A stretch of 21,768 nt of DNA, from IMG/VR virus record IMGVR_UViG_3300009093_001221, positions 1-21,768 of that record; one strand, written 5' to 3'. Below the pieces are notes generated by a model, which had not been told where the DNA came from, did no database searches, and worked only from the letters and a program-made list of their open reading frames with translations. The DNA is from a virus. Made by a program: the position numbers and the translations under genes. Positions 1-6,342 of the stretch are shown here, piece by piece. Position 1 is the first letter of the stretch; each line of letters starts with the position of its first letter.

Positions 1-180
1 CTATTGCGGCGCGGAGTCCTGCGGCGACGGCGCAATCTCGGCTGCGAAGGCAGAGACCTTGGCGGCGTCAGCGGTTTCCTGTTCGCTGACGGCCGGGCCC
101 GCCGCGTCGGCCCTGGCCTTGGTGATGGCCGCATTGAAGGCTGTGCGCAGGGTGTTCATGGCGTCATCCATGGCGGACAT
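1..180 (-). CDS. Small hypothetical protein sharing its C-terminal tail with the neighbouring gene
   Basis: This is a 59-residue protein of unknown function, Ala-rich and probably helical. Its stop codon is the first three bases of the window. The start is the ATG at 178-180, preceded by a good AAGGAAG-type ribosome site ending about 7 bases upstream; a second in-frame Met lies at residue 4. The C-terminal half (DAAKVSAFAAEIAPSPQ, about residues 37-53) closely matches the end of the adjacent 147-residue protein (DAAAVLAFAHEISPTPQ). The two therefore look like paralogues, or proteins sharing one interaction tail. Unlike its neighbour it has no membrane segment. It lies 16 bases downstream of that gene on the same strand and is probably co-transcribed. 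No family is recognised. Confidence 0.7.
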   Translation of the reverse strand: MSAMDDAMNTLRTAFNAAITKARADAAGPAVSEQETADAAKVSAFAAEIAPSPQDSAPQ

Positions 181-196
181 GGGGCAGTTCTTCCTT

Positions 197-640
197 TCAG
201 GGTTGAGACGCCTGCGGCGTCGGGGAGATCTCGTGAGCGAACGCCAGGACCGCGGCTGCGTCCCTGACCTGGGTGGCGGCGACTACGGGAGCGGCTAAGG
301 CCGACGCCGGCTGGGCCCCGATGCCGGCGATCACGGCGGCGACCTGGTCTCTGACGGCGGCGAGCGCCGCAAGACGTGCGTGGCCTTCCGCCACCAGCTT
401 CGCTTCGGCGTCCTCTGCGCGGGCCGACATCTCGGCGAGATCCCGCCGCAGCTGCGCATTCTCGGCGGAGATGATGCCCGGCAGGTCGCGCTTCAGCGCC
501 TCCCAGGAGGCTTCGGCGCTCGATGCCAGGGTATTCGCCAAGTCCTTGCCGCTCGGCGTCGCCGGTGGCTTGTGATGCGTGACGACGTATGCCCCCAAGA
601 GCACCAGGGCCACGATCACGAGGCCAATGAGAATGTCCAT
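197..640 (-). CDS. Membrane-anchored coiled-coil protein
   Basis: This is a 147-residue protein of unknown function. Residues 2-20 form one hydrophobic membrane segment (ILIGLVIVALVLLGAYVV). A charged, Ala/Glu-rich stretch at about 45-95 reads as a coiled coil, and a Pro/Ala linker leads to the C-terminal tail shared with the next gene. The ATG overlaps the stop of the upstream lysozyme-like gene as TGATG, so translation is probably coupled. The topology (N-terminal anchor plus periplasmic or cytoplasmic coiled coil) resembles i-spanins and other lysis or entry accessory proteins, but an Rz-like gene is already present at 4377-4754. A lysis accessory or virion role is therefore only a possibility. 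Confidence 0.75.
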   Translation of the reverse strand: MDILIGLVIVALVLLGAYVVTHHKPPATPSGKDLANTLASSAEASWEALKRDLPGIISAENAQLRRDLAEMSARAEDAEAKLVAEGHARLAALAAVRDQVAAVIAGIGAQPASALAAPVVAATQVRDAAAVLAFAHEISPTPQASQP

Positions 641-1305
641 CAGGCGCTCCTGAGATGATTGAAGGTGGTGGCGACGATGCCGGCGATGGCGAGGCCGCCC
701 GCGACGGTCAGCAGCACCGTCTGCGCGTGCTCGATCATCGGTGCGCCGGCGAACTGGCTGAGTTGATCGGCCCAGCCCTTGACCACGGGAGCGTAGGACG
801 CGAGATGGGCCCCCCCGGCGCTGAGCAACGCGAGGCCGCTTCCGACCTGCGCCAGAAAGGGCTTCTGCCTGGCGAGCGGCGCTCCTTTCGCGTCCGATAC
901 GCCGGCCATGTGGATCGCCTCGGCGATCACCGCGTCCGAGTACGGGCTCACGCCGTTCTCATGCAGGATGATCGCCCTGACCAACGGGATCATCACCCCT
1001 GAAGTGTCCACGTCGATCTCGGCTTCGGGGTTGACGCCGACGCTAGCCGCGACGGCCGCGACATAGGCCGCCGTGTTGTTCTCCGAGGACGGCGCCCACC
1101 GGCTGATGATCCCGCGCAAGGTCCGCAGGCCATATTGGTTCTGGTAGGTCAAGAGGGTCTTCGCCAGCGCGCGGATCCCCCATTGCGGCGTCTTGAACAC
1201 GATGAAGCGAGGGTCGCCGGACTGGTCGGCCGCCATGCCCTGCCACTTCACGGCTCCGCGCTCGAGGTTACCAGGATTGTCGTTGCGGATGCCGCGAGGG
1301 GTCAT
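640..1305 (-). CDS. Lysozyme-like phage protein of the 'GIRNxNPGN' family with a hydrophobic C-terminus
   Basis: This 221-residue protein opens with GIRNDNPGNLE and continues with an FxxPxWGIRAL segment, a II-RWAPSSENNT segment and ILHENG. That pattern belongs to a phage family variously annotated as structural protein or peptidoglycan-degrading, lysozyme-like protein. Murein cleavage during entry or lysis is inferred from the family. The C-terminal third (about 150-221) is hydrophobic, with probable membrane segments near 152-170 and 194-212, so the domain may be tethered to the inner membrane. The ATG at 1303-1305 has a GGGAG ribosome site about 8 bases upstream. The gene ends in a TGATG overlap with the coiled-coil membrane gene. 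It is the only endolysin candidate in the window, and it lies some 3 kb from the spanin genes. Confidence 0.7.
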   Translation of the reverse strand: MTPRGIRNDNPGNLERGAVKWQGMAADQSGDPRFIVFKTPQWGIRALAKTLLTYQNQYGLRTLRGIISRWAPSSENNTAAYVAAVAASVGVNPEAEIDVDTSGVMIPLVRAIILHENGVSPYSDAVIAEAIHMAGVSDAKGAPLARQKPFLAQVGSGLALLSAGGAHLASYAPVVKGWADQLSQFAGAPMIEHAQTVLLTVAGGLAIAGIVATTFNHLRSA

Positions 1306-1337
1306 CGGTTGATCTCCCTGGCCCGAATCCCATCTAC

Positions 1338-1370
1338 CGCCGAGGGCCGCCCTGTGGATGACCCTCGGCG
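1338..1370. other. Stem-loop in the leader of the lysozyme-like gene
   Basis: A perfect 9-bp inverted repeat (CGCCGAGGG at 1338-1346 pairing with CCCTCGGCG at 1362-1370) encloses a 15-base loop. It sits in the 159-base gap (1306-1464) between the large fibre-like gene and the lysozyme-like gene, 33 bases upstream of the latter's ATG. No T-run follows on the minus strand, so it is not a classical intrinsic terminator. A leader RNA structure or attenuating hairpin is possible. Nothing else stands out in this gap apart from the downstream ribosome site. Confidence 0.4.
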
Positions 1371-1464
1371 CCGGACGAATTTTGGCGGGCTGTTCCTGTG
1401 AAGGTGGTGGGCGTCCGACCTGCAGGCGGCGCGTCGGCGGCCTGGGGGTGGAACGGCGGTAGGC

Positions 1465-3156
1465 TTACGGCTTCAGCAGCATGCTGATGCAGACGGCCGC
1501 GCCGGAGTTTCCGGACGTGAAGCCTGACGCCGTGCAGATGCGCGTTCCAACTGAGCCGGCGGCGCTGATCGCCTCGTCCGAGACCTGGAAGAACGCGACC
1601 GAGGTCTGGTCGTTCGGGCGTTTGGAAATGAGGTTCTGGTTCGCCGGCAGCAGCGTCTGGCCATAGTCCTTGGTCTCGTAGTAGCCGATCGCACAGATGA
1701 GCCGCGTATTGGGCACGCTGGCGATCACGCTCGGTAGCGTCAGCAGAATGCTCGGATTGGGACTTGAGATCGCTACACTCATGTCATCGATCCCGCCGCA
1801 ATGGCCGTAGTTCAGCAGCAGATATGTGCAGCGGCCGGGCGCGATGGACATCGTGACGTGCGGTGCGGCCCCTCCTCCGATGTTGCCCCAAGCGTGGCCC
1901 GGCGCGGTCACGTCCGCGGCCGTGGCCCTCTTGGCGTAGGCGACGACGTTGTTGGGCCGCCCACCCGAGCTGGCGTTGACCACTGGCATGGCGGAACCGC
2001 TGTGGCTCGGGATCGCCCAGCCGGTCGAGGCGATCGCTATGCCGTTGTCCAGGTTGGAAGCGTTGACAGTGATGACCAAGAGCACGAGTTGATCGTTGAG
2101 TGCTATCCCACAGCCGCGATTGTCCACGTCGAAGGACGCGACGGCTCCGGGTGAATCGCCCACTGACCACAGGCAGGCTGGGTTTGAACCTTGCGGGCCG
2201 GCGACGCCGAATGAGGCGTCGTAGAGGACCGGGGTGTTGCCCCAGGAGGTTTCCGGGCTGGCCAGCGACCAAGTGGCCGTGTTGCTGCCCTGCTCCGTCA
2301 TGAAGCCGGTGTGATCTCCCTCATGGAACACGTCGAGTTGCGTTCCGAATAGGTTTGCGCCGCCCACGCCGAGGTTCATCGGACCATCGTTCCAGATCTT
2401 CTGGATGAACGAAGCCGGAGCCACGCCTGCATTTGCTGCCAGCACATCGGAGGTGTGGGTGTCCAGAAGGAAGCGACCAATGTCGAAGGAGTTCTTGTTG
2501 GGCGCCCCTGACACGCCATCTTGCCCGATGCCAAAGCCTCGGGCGTTCGCGAAGATGTAAGGAACGAAGGTGGCCGAGATGGGTGCTGGACCGGAGGCCG
2601 GCGGATTTCCGGGAATATTGTCCGGCACACTGCCAGCATACTCCGTGTAGCCGACAGTCTGCTGGACCCCGTTCCACAGGATATTGACGAAGCGCGAACC
2701 AGGGATCGCCAGGCTCCATAGGATCGTCAGGTTGCCGAAGACCCCGTTCTTGTCCGCGAGGAACCCGGGGACGCTGCACAGGATCGCGTTGCCCACATGG
2801 TCCGCGAAGTTGACCCGAAGCGAACCAGCATTTCCCCCCGCGTTGTCGATAGCGATATTGAGGCCCTGGACGCCTTCGGACTGGTAGCCGGGGAAGAGGG
2901 TGGTGACGATTTCCTTGTTGTGGACGTTGAAGTTGCCGTCATTGCCGGGGTTCGACTGCAGACCGCAGATGCCTTTGAAATCGAAGGACAGAATTCCGAA
3001 GGATGTGTCCGTCGTCCCGAGCTGTGTGGACTTGATGTAGGTTTCGGGGTGGATGCGGGTGGCCGCGGGCGCGAATGTGAGCGCGGGCAGGCCCCCCCCT
3101 TGCACGTGCCGGTTCTGATGCCCGGGTCCCTTGCCAGTTCCGGCGTGCAGCGCCAT
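1465..3156 (-). CDS. Large beta-rich virion protein, probable tail fibre or spike
   Basis: This 563-residue protein is rich in Gly, Ser, Asn and hydrophobic beta-type segments, with no obvious enzymatic motif, signal peptide or membrane segment. The first 45 residues (Gly/His/Pro-rich) could be a virion-binding arm. The rest reads as one or more jelly-roll or lectin-like folds with scattered cysteines (for example near residues 327 and 347). Size, composition and position after the lysis genes suggest a receptor-binding fibre or spike, or a capsid fibre; I do not recognise the family. The ATG at 3154-3156 lies two bases after the stop of the 107-residue gene, with only a weak ribosome site, so coupled translation is likely. 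Internal starts cannot be excluded. Confidence 0.65.
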   Translation of the reverse strand: MALHAGTGKGPGHQNRHVQGGGLPALTFAPAATRIHPETYIKSTQLGTTDTSFGILSFDFKGICGLQSNPGNDGNFNVHNKEIVTTLFPGYQSEGVQGLNIAIDNAGGNAGSLRVNFADHVGNAILCSVPGFLADKNGVFGNLTILWSLAIPGSRFVNILWNGVQQTVGYTEYAGSVPDNIPGNPPASGPAPISATFVPYIFANARGFGIGQDGVSGAPNKNSFDIGRFLLDTHTSDVLAANAGVAPASFIQKIWNDGPMNLGVGGANLFGTQLDVFHEGDHTGFMTEQGSNTATWSLASPETSWGNTPVLYDASFGVAGPQGSNPACLWSVGDSPGAVASFDVDNRGCGIALNDQLVLLVITVNASNLDNGIAIASTGWAIPSHSGSAMPVVNASSGGRPNNVVAYAKRATAADVTAPGHAWGNIGGGAAPHVTMSIAPGRCTYLLLNYGHCGGIDDMSVAISSPNPSILLTLPSVIASVPNTRLICAIGYYETKDYGQTLLPANQNLISKRPNDQTSVAFFQVSDEAISAAGSVGTRICTASGFTSGNSGAAVCISMLLKP

Positions 3157-3158
3157 GG

Positions 3159-3482
3159 CTAGAGCCCGGCGCCCACGGTGAAATAGATGTCCGCCGAGCC
3201 TGTCGCGGTGACCGCCGCGATGTGGGTGATCGGCGATGTCGGATCGTTGTTGACGGTCAGGACTTCTGTCGCGCCCGGCGCGATGGGCTTGTCAGGGTTG
3301 CTGGCCGAGGCCGTGACCGTCGCGTCCTTGCCTTTCCGTAGGAAGACCGTGGCCGCGCCCGAATTGTAGACCTCGAGCTGGAACTCCCCCGTAGGCGCCC
3401 GCAGCAGCTTGGCGCGGTCGGTCCCGCTTGTGGTGGCGGTGATCTTCACCGTGGCGTCGTCCAGCCAATGGAAGGGCTTCAT
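3159..3482 (-). CDS. Small beta-rich phage protein
   Basis: This 107-residue protein starts MKPFHWLDDATVKITATTSG. It has alternating hydrophobic/polar segments typical of a small beta-sandwich, and no Cys or membrane segment. The ATG at 3480-3482 has a GGAG site 8 bases upstream. The stop lies two bases before the start of the large fibre-like gene, so the pair probably forms one unit. The product may decorate or adapt the downstream fibre. The family is not recognised, and the role is inferred only from position and composition. Confidence 0.65.
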   Translation of the reverse strand: MKPFHWLDDATVKITATTSGTDRAKLLRAPTGEFQLEVYNSGAATVFLRKGKDATVTASASNPDKPIAPGATEVLTVNNDPTSPITHIAAVTATGSADIYFTVGAGL

Positions 3483-3506
3483 ATGCTTGTCTCCGTCAGG
3501 AAGGTT

Positions 3507-3542
3507 GCCCGCGGCCCGGCGGGCCTGGTGGGCCTGGTGGGC
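3507..3542. repeat. Hairpin plus short tandem repeat in the gap between divergent genes
   Basis: GCCCGC (3507-3512) and GCGGGC (3519-3524) form a 6-bp stem with a 6-base loop. This overlaps a 9-base unit GGGCCTGGT repeated twice in tandem (3521-3538) and followed by GGGC. The element lies between the leftward 107-residue gene and the rightward DUF2239 gene. On its own it may be slippage-prone low-complexity sequence. Confidence 0.4.
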
Positions 3543-3625
3543 GCGGAACGAAAGAACAGGAGGTCTCGTCGCCGACGCCGCTGAGACGGCTGTTCAGTCG
3601 GCCCGCTGTGGAGTATTTTCATCCG

Positions 3626-3633
3626 GGTATAAC
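3626..3633 (+). promoter_or_regulatory. Candidate -10 element for the DUF2239 gene
   Basis: GGTATAAC matches the Caulobacter housekeeping -10 consensus GCTANAWC at all but one position and contains the sigma-70-like hexamer TATAAC (3628-3633). It is 18 bases upstream of the ATG at 3652, so the transcript would have a very short leader. No convincing -35 is present at the right distance, which keeps confidence moderate. Confidence 0.4.
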
Positions 3634-3651
3634 GATCGGTCGGCGCGAACC

Positions 3652-4215
3652 ATGTCCTCTCCCCCTGACAAGCTTTCGGCCTTCGTTGGCGTCACACTGA
3701 TTGCGCGAGGCGACCCATCAGCCGTGGCGCGCGCCGCCCACGCGAACAGAGCTGCTCAGCCGCTGATCTTCCATGACGCCACGGGTCGCCCTGTGGAATT
3801 CGACCTGCGAGGCTCGGTCGAGGACGTTCTCGCAAGGCTGGCGTCCTTCGCCGCGCCGGCGAAGGCCGTCCGCGGCCGCCCCAAACTCGGCGTAACCGCC
3901 CGCGAGGTGACCCTCCTGCCCCGTCACTGGGACTGGCTCGCCGCCCAACCCGGCGGCGCCTCGGCGGCCTTGCGCCGGCTGGTCGACCAGGCGAGACGAG
4001 ATTCCGGCGGCGGCGAAGCCGTGCGCCTCGCGAAGGAAGCCACCTACCGGGTCATGACCGCGCTCGCCGGAGACTTGCCTGGCTACGAAGAGGCCACCCG
4101 AGCGCTGTTTGCCGATGATCGTGCGCGCTTCGAACAGCTCACCGCGGATTGGCCGGGCGACGTGGGCGCCTACGTCCGCGAACTCAACGGGAGGGCGGAC
4201 GCGCCTTCCCGGTGA
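3652..4215 (+). CDS. DUF2239 family protein (accessory gene in the lysis region)
   Basis: This 187-residue protein matches DUF2239 across its core: a small N-terminal domain; the LIFHDATGRPVEFDLRGS segment (about residues 38-55); RGRPKLGVTAREVTLLPRHW (about 75-94); then WLAAQPGGASAALRRLVDQAR. The family is cytoplasmic and has no established function. The RGRPKLGV stretch resembles a basic nucleic-acid-binding hook, but that is only an impression. I chose the ATG at 3652 because the family motif begins just after it. The gene is read against the operon and appears to have its own promoter. Its 3' end overlaps that of the o-spanin gene by 32 bases, tail to tail. DUF2239 genes are usually chromosomal, so this looks like a host gene picked up as phage cargo. 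Confidence 0.85.
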   Translation: MSSPPDKLSAFVGVTLIARGDPSAVARAAHANRAAQPLIFHDATGRPVEFDLRGSVEDVLARLASFAAPAKAVRGRPKLGVTAREVTLLPRHWDWLAAQPGGASAALRRLVDQARRDSGGGEAVRLAKEATYRVMTALAGDLPGYEEATRALFADDRARFEQLTADWPGDVGAYVRELNGRADAPSR

Positions 4216-4486
4216 CCTGGTCCTCCAACGCATGCTCGGCGGCATGTGTCTGCACGGCGAGCGCCCGGGCGGCGTCACAGGCCACGATCTGAGCGCCGCG
4301 AGTGGCGTAGCCGATCTCCAGGTCCGCCTGGGTGGGCGATTGGGGCAGCAGATAGAGATCGCAGCTCTCCGACGCCTCAGCCGGCATTTCCACGCGCGGC
4401 GCAGCCGGCGAGCGCGGGATCGTCGTCGCACAGCTGCAGGTCAGCATCGCGCAGGCGAGCAGCGCGGGCGGGGTCGAGCGGCGCAT
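4184..4486 (-). CDS. Rz1: Rz1-like outer-membrane spanin lipoprotein
   Basis: This 100-residue protein begins inside the upstream Rz-like gene in another reading frame, the classical Rz/Rz1 arrangement. It starts MRRSTPPALLACAMLTCSCA: a short basic region, a hydrophobic core and closely spaced cysteines at residues 12, 17 and 19, consistent with a lipoprotein signal. Which cysteine is lipidated is unclear, because none sits in a perfect lipobox (LLAC at 9-12 is closest but early). A Pro-containing linker follows. The ATG at 4484-4486 has a strong GGAGGA site five bases upstream. With the i-spanin it would bridge the envelope and fuse inner and outer membranes in the last step of lysis. The 3' end overlaps the DUF2239 gene. 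Confidence 0.75.
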   Translation of the reverse strand: MRRSTPPALLACAMLTCSCATTIPRSPAAPRVEMPAEASESCDLYLLPQSPTQADLEIGYATRGAQIVACDAARALAVQTHAAEHALEDQVTGKARPPSR

Positions 4487-4754
4487 TGGCGTCCTCCGAT
4501 TTCAGGGCCTTGGGCGTGAGCTGGGCGACGACGGCCTTGGCGGCGTCGCGCCGACGGATGACCGCATCGACCCGTTGGGCGCTGGCCTGGGCCCCCTGCG
4601 CCTCCAGACTCGCGACCTTCGCCTGCGCCAAGGCCGCCTCGATCTTGGGGCGCTCCTGGGCGACGCCGTCATGACGGCCTTTCCAGTATAGACCGCCTGC
4701 AAGGGTCACGATCATCGCGGCGGCCACCAGCGTCAGGACAAGGCGAGGGCTCAC
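4377..4754 (-). CDS. Rz: Rz-like inner-membrane spanin
   Basis: This 125-residue protein has one N-terminal membrane segment (about residues 4-22, LVLTLVAAAMIVTLAGGLYW) and then a charged Ala/Gln/Glu-rich periplasmic region (about 30-90) that reads as coiled coil. This is the typical i-spanin layout. Two cysteines near the C-terminus (about 109 and 118) could form inter-subunit disulphides. The GTG start at 4752-4754 overlaps the stop of the holin-like gene by four bases, so coupled translation is likely. The o-spanin gene starts within it in another frame, which is the strongest evidence for the assignment. Confidence 0.78.
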   Translation of the reverse strand: MSPRLVLTLVAAAMIVTLAGGLYWKGRHDGVAQERPKIEAALAQAKVASLEAQGAQASAQRVDAVIRRRDAAKAVVAQLTPKALKSEDANAPLDPARAARLRDADLQLCDDDPALAGCAARGNAG

Positions 4755-5053
4755 CGCGGCGATCTCCGGCCCTCGGCACCGTCGACGACCGCCGCGACCT
4801 CCTGGAGGGCGACAGAGTGGCGGGTTTCGAGGTGCGCCAGACGCGCCTGGTTGCCCGCCCAGACCTGAGCCATCGCCCAGGCCAGGAGGGACAGCGCGAT
4901 GACCCAGAAGCGATTCTTCAGGCCCTCGACAGCTTTCAACGTGTCAGCGGCGGTGTGCCTGATCTCCCCCAAGCGCTCCTCACAGCGTGCTTCATGGTCG
5001 GCGAGACGCTGCTCCACCGCCGCCAGGCGTTCAGGACCTGTAGGCGCCGCCAT
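4751..5053 (-). CDS. Single-pass membrane protein with coiled coil, holin candidate
   Basis: This 100-residue protein starts MAAPTGPERLAAVEQRLADH. A charged heptad-like helix (about 8-45) precedes one membrane segment (about 47-67, containing FWVIALSLLAWAMAQVWAG) and a polar C-terminal tail. Coiled coil followed by a hydrophobic helix recalls the haemolysin XhlA type of phage protein. Its place directly before the spanin pair suggests a holin or holin partner. I chose the ATG at 5051-5053 because it overlaps the upstream stop as TGATG; a longer reading to 5143 would run through the end of the upstream gene. Holin function is inferred from context. Confidence 0.65.
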   Translation of the reverse strand: MAAPTGPERLAAVEQRLADHEARCEERLGEIRHTAADTLKAVEGLKNRFWVIALSLLAWAMAQVWAGNQARLAHLETRHSVALQEVAAVVDGAEGRRSPR

Positions 5054-5973
5054 CAGCCGGCTGCCCCGAAAATTGAGCTGAGGCTGGCGCCCGGCGCCAA
5101 CGCCGCCGCAGCCATCGCAGCCGGATCGAAGGATAGGCCCCAATTGGATCCCTTGGTGCTACCGGTGCTTACGTTGCTGGCGGTCCCATTCGTCGTCTGC
5201 CCGGTGAACAGATTTATCGGCAACCCATTCAGCATGGCCACGACCTGGGCGGTGCTGGTCACCGGCGCCTGGTCTTGCTGCTGGGTGATGTTGCGCAGGT
5301 CGTCGCCGGTCGCCGTCTGGGTGGCGATGTTGGCCCGCTGGTTTGCGCCATAGGCGCCGGCGATATTCGCGAACTGCCCCGCCGCCGCCAGCCGCTGCGC
5401 CTGCTGCTGTTGCTGCAGTTGCGCCTGGGAGGTGGCGCCGCCCAGCGCCTGGGCGAAGCCTTGCGATCGAAGGGTTCCGAGCGTCGTGGCCCGCGCCCGC
5501 GCGAGTTCGCCCTCGGTGGCCGATTGGGTCAGCGCCGCCCCCGAACCGCCGAAGGCGCCCGAACCCGCGAGGTCGAGGGCCTGCTGCGCCCTCACCTTCG
5601 CGTCGTTGGCGTCGAGGTCCGCCGAGGTCGCGCCCACCACCTGCTTCAGGTAGGGATTCATGAGCTGGCCGATGTTGTCCGCGATGCTCGGCGTATCGCT
5701 GTTGGCGACCGCGCCGGTCAGGTTCAAGGCGGCGTCATAGTCCCAGGGCGTGCCCGAAAGATTGGTCGCGTTGGCGCCGGCCAGGTTCTGCAGATAGTTC
5801 GCCGGCGCGACGAAACTCTGCGGATCCGCCCCCAGCAGTCCGCCCACCCGCCCGGCGACATTCTGCGTCAGGCTCGACGCCCACTCCGGGACGTTGGGCG
5901 TGGTCGTGGAGTTGGTCGTGGTGTTCGAGGTGCCGCTCGTGCTCGATTTCGAGCCGCCGATCTTCAAGCTCAT
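5053..5973 (-). CDS. Probable internal virion (DNA ejection) protein
   Basis: This is a 306-residue, low-complexity, Ala/Gln/Ser/Thr-rich protein. It has a Ser/Thr/Asn-rich N-terminus (about 8-27), a central NPYLKQVVGATSADLDANDA segment and a GSGAFGGSGAALTQS segment. It also has a Gln run near 182-190 and a Gly/Ala-rich hydrophobic C-terminus. The NPYxxQVV...SGAFGGS pattern recurs in podovirus proteins encoded next to the tail nozzle, usually called internal virion or tail proteins. A role in DNA ejection is inferred from this and from its place between nozzle and lysis genes. The ATG immediately follows the upstream TAG, with an AAAGGA site about seven bases before it. It ends in a TGATG overlap with the holin candidate. 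Confidence 0.65.
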   Translation of the reverse strand: MSLKIGGSKSSTSGTSNTTTNSTTTPNVPEWASSLTQNVAGRVGGLLGADPQSFVAPANYLQNLAGANATNLSGTPWDYDAALNLTGAVANSDTPSIADNIGQLMNPYLKQVVGATSADLDANDAKVRAQQALDLAGSGAFGGSGAALTQSATEGELARARATTLGTLRSQGFAQALGGATSQAQLQQQQQAQRLAAAGQFANIAGAYGANQRANIATQTATGDDLRNITQQQDQAPVTSTAQVVAMLNGLPINLFTGQTTNGTASNVSTGSTKGSNWGLSFDPAAMAAAALAPGASLSSIFGAAG

Positions 5974-6342
5974 CTAGAGATCCTTTCCGACGATGCGCGC
6001 CAGGGGCGCGTAGCCTTTCGATTTCAATGTCCGCTCCCAGCCGGCCCGGCCGATCACCAGGGCGCGGCGGCATCCGCTCGCGCGGCCCCATGCTTCGACG
6101 AGCGGCAGGATCTCGGTCTCGAGCTCCTCGCGCTCGCCGCCGGCCAGCCAGATCAGCAGCCGCCGCTCACCCGGGTCCGCCTCGACCAGCGCGATCAAGG
6201 CGCTCCGCGACCCCGGCCAGAGCCGCGCCTCGCCACGGCCGATCGCAAGCTTCACGTCGTCTAGCGAATGGGTTCGCCCGGCGTGATCCAGCGCGGCCTC
6301 CAGCCAGGGCGCGCACCGCGCCCAGTCGACCTCGAAGCTCAT
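5974..6342 (-). CDS. GNAT-like small phage protein
   Basis: This 122-residue protein starts MSFEVDWARCAPWLEAALDH. It has the pattern of a podovirus family encoded beside the nozzle gene: an LWPGSRSALIALVEADPGER segment, a LLIWLAGGE strand, then WGRASGCRRALVIGRAGWER and a Gly-Tyr turn near the end. The fold resembles a shortened GNAT acetyltransferase (Arg/Gly-rich GRxGW turn). Enzymatic activity is unproven, and members are often listed as internal virion or hypothetical proteins. I chose the ATG at 6340-6342 because it overlaps the nozzle-gene stop by four bases (ATGA). A longer reading to 6594 would run through the end of the nozzle gene. Confidence 0.7.
   Translation of the reverse strand: MSFEVDWARCAPWLEAALDHAGRTHSLDDVKLAIGRGEARLWPGSRSALIALVEADPGERRLLIWLAGGEREELETEILPLVEAWGRASGCRRALVIGRAGWERTLKSKGYAPLARIVGKDL

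Noticed and set aside
3546-3557. GAAC-N4-GAAC upstream of the DUF2239 gene as a fifth SOS box
   Set aside because: The half-sites are four bases apart instead of seven, which does not fit the LexA spacing.
5784-5804. GTTC ... GTTC inside the ejection-protein gene as an SOS box
   Set aside because: The spacing is eight bases, not seven, and the site is within a coding region.
5275-6264. Plus-strand 329-codon open frame
   Set aside because: It is antisense to the ejection-protein gene, Arg-rich, and lacks a ribosome site or motif.
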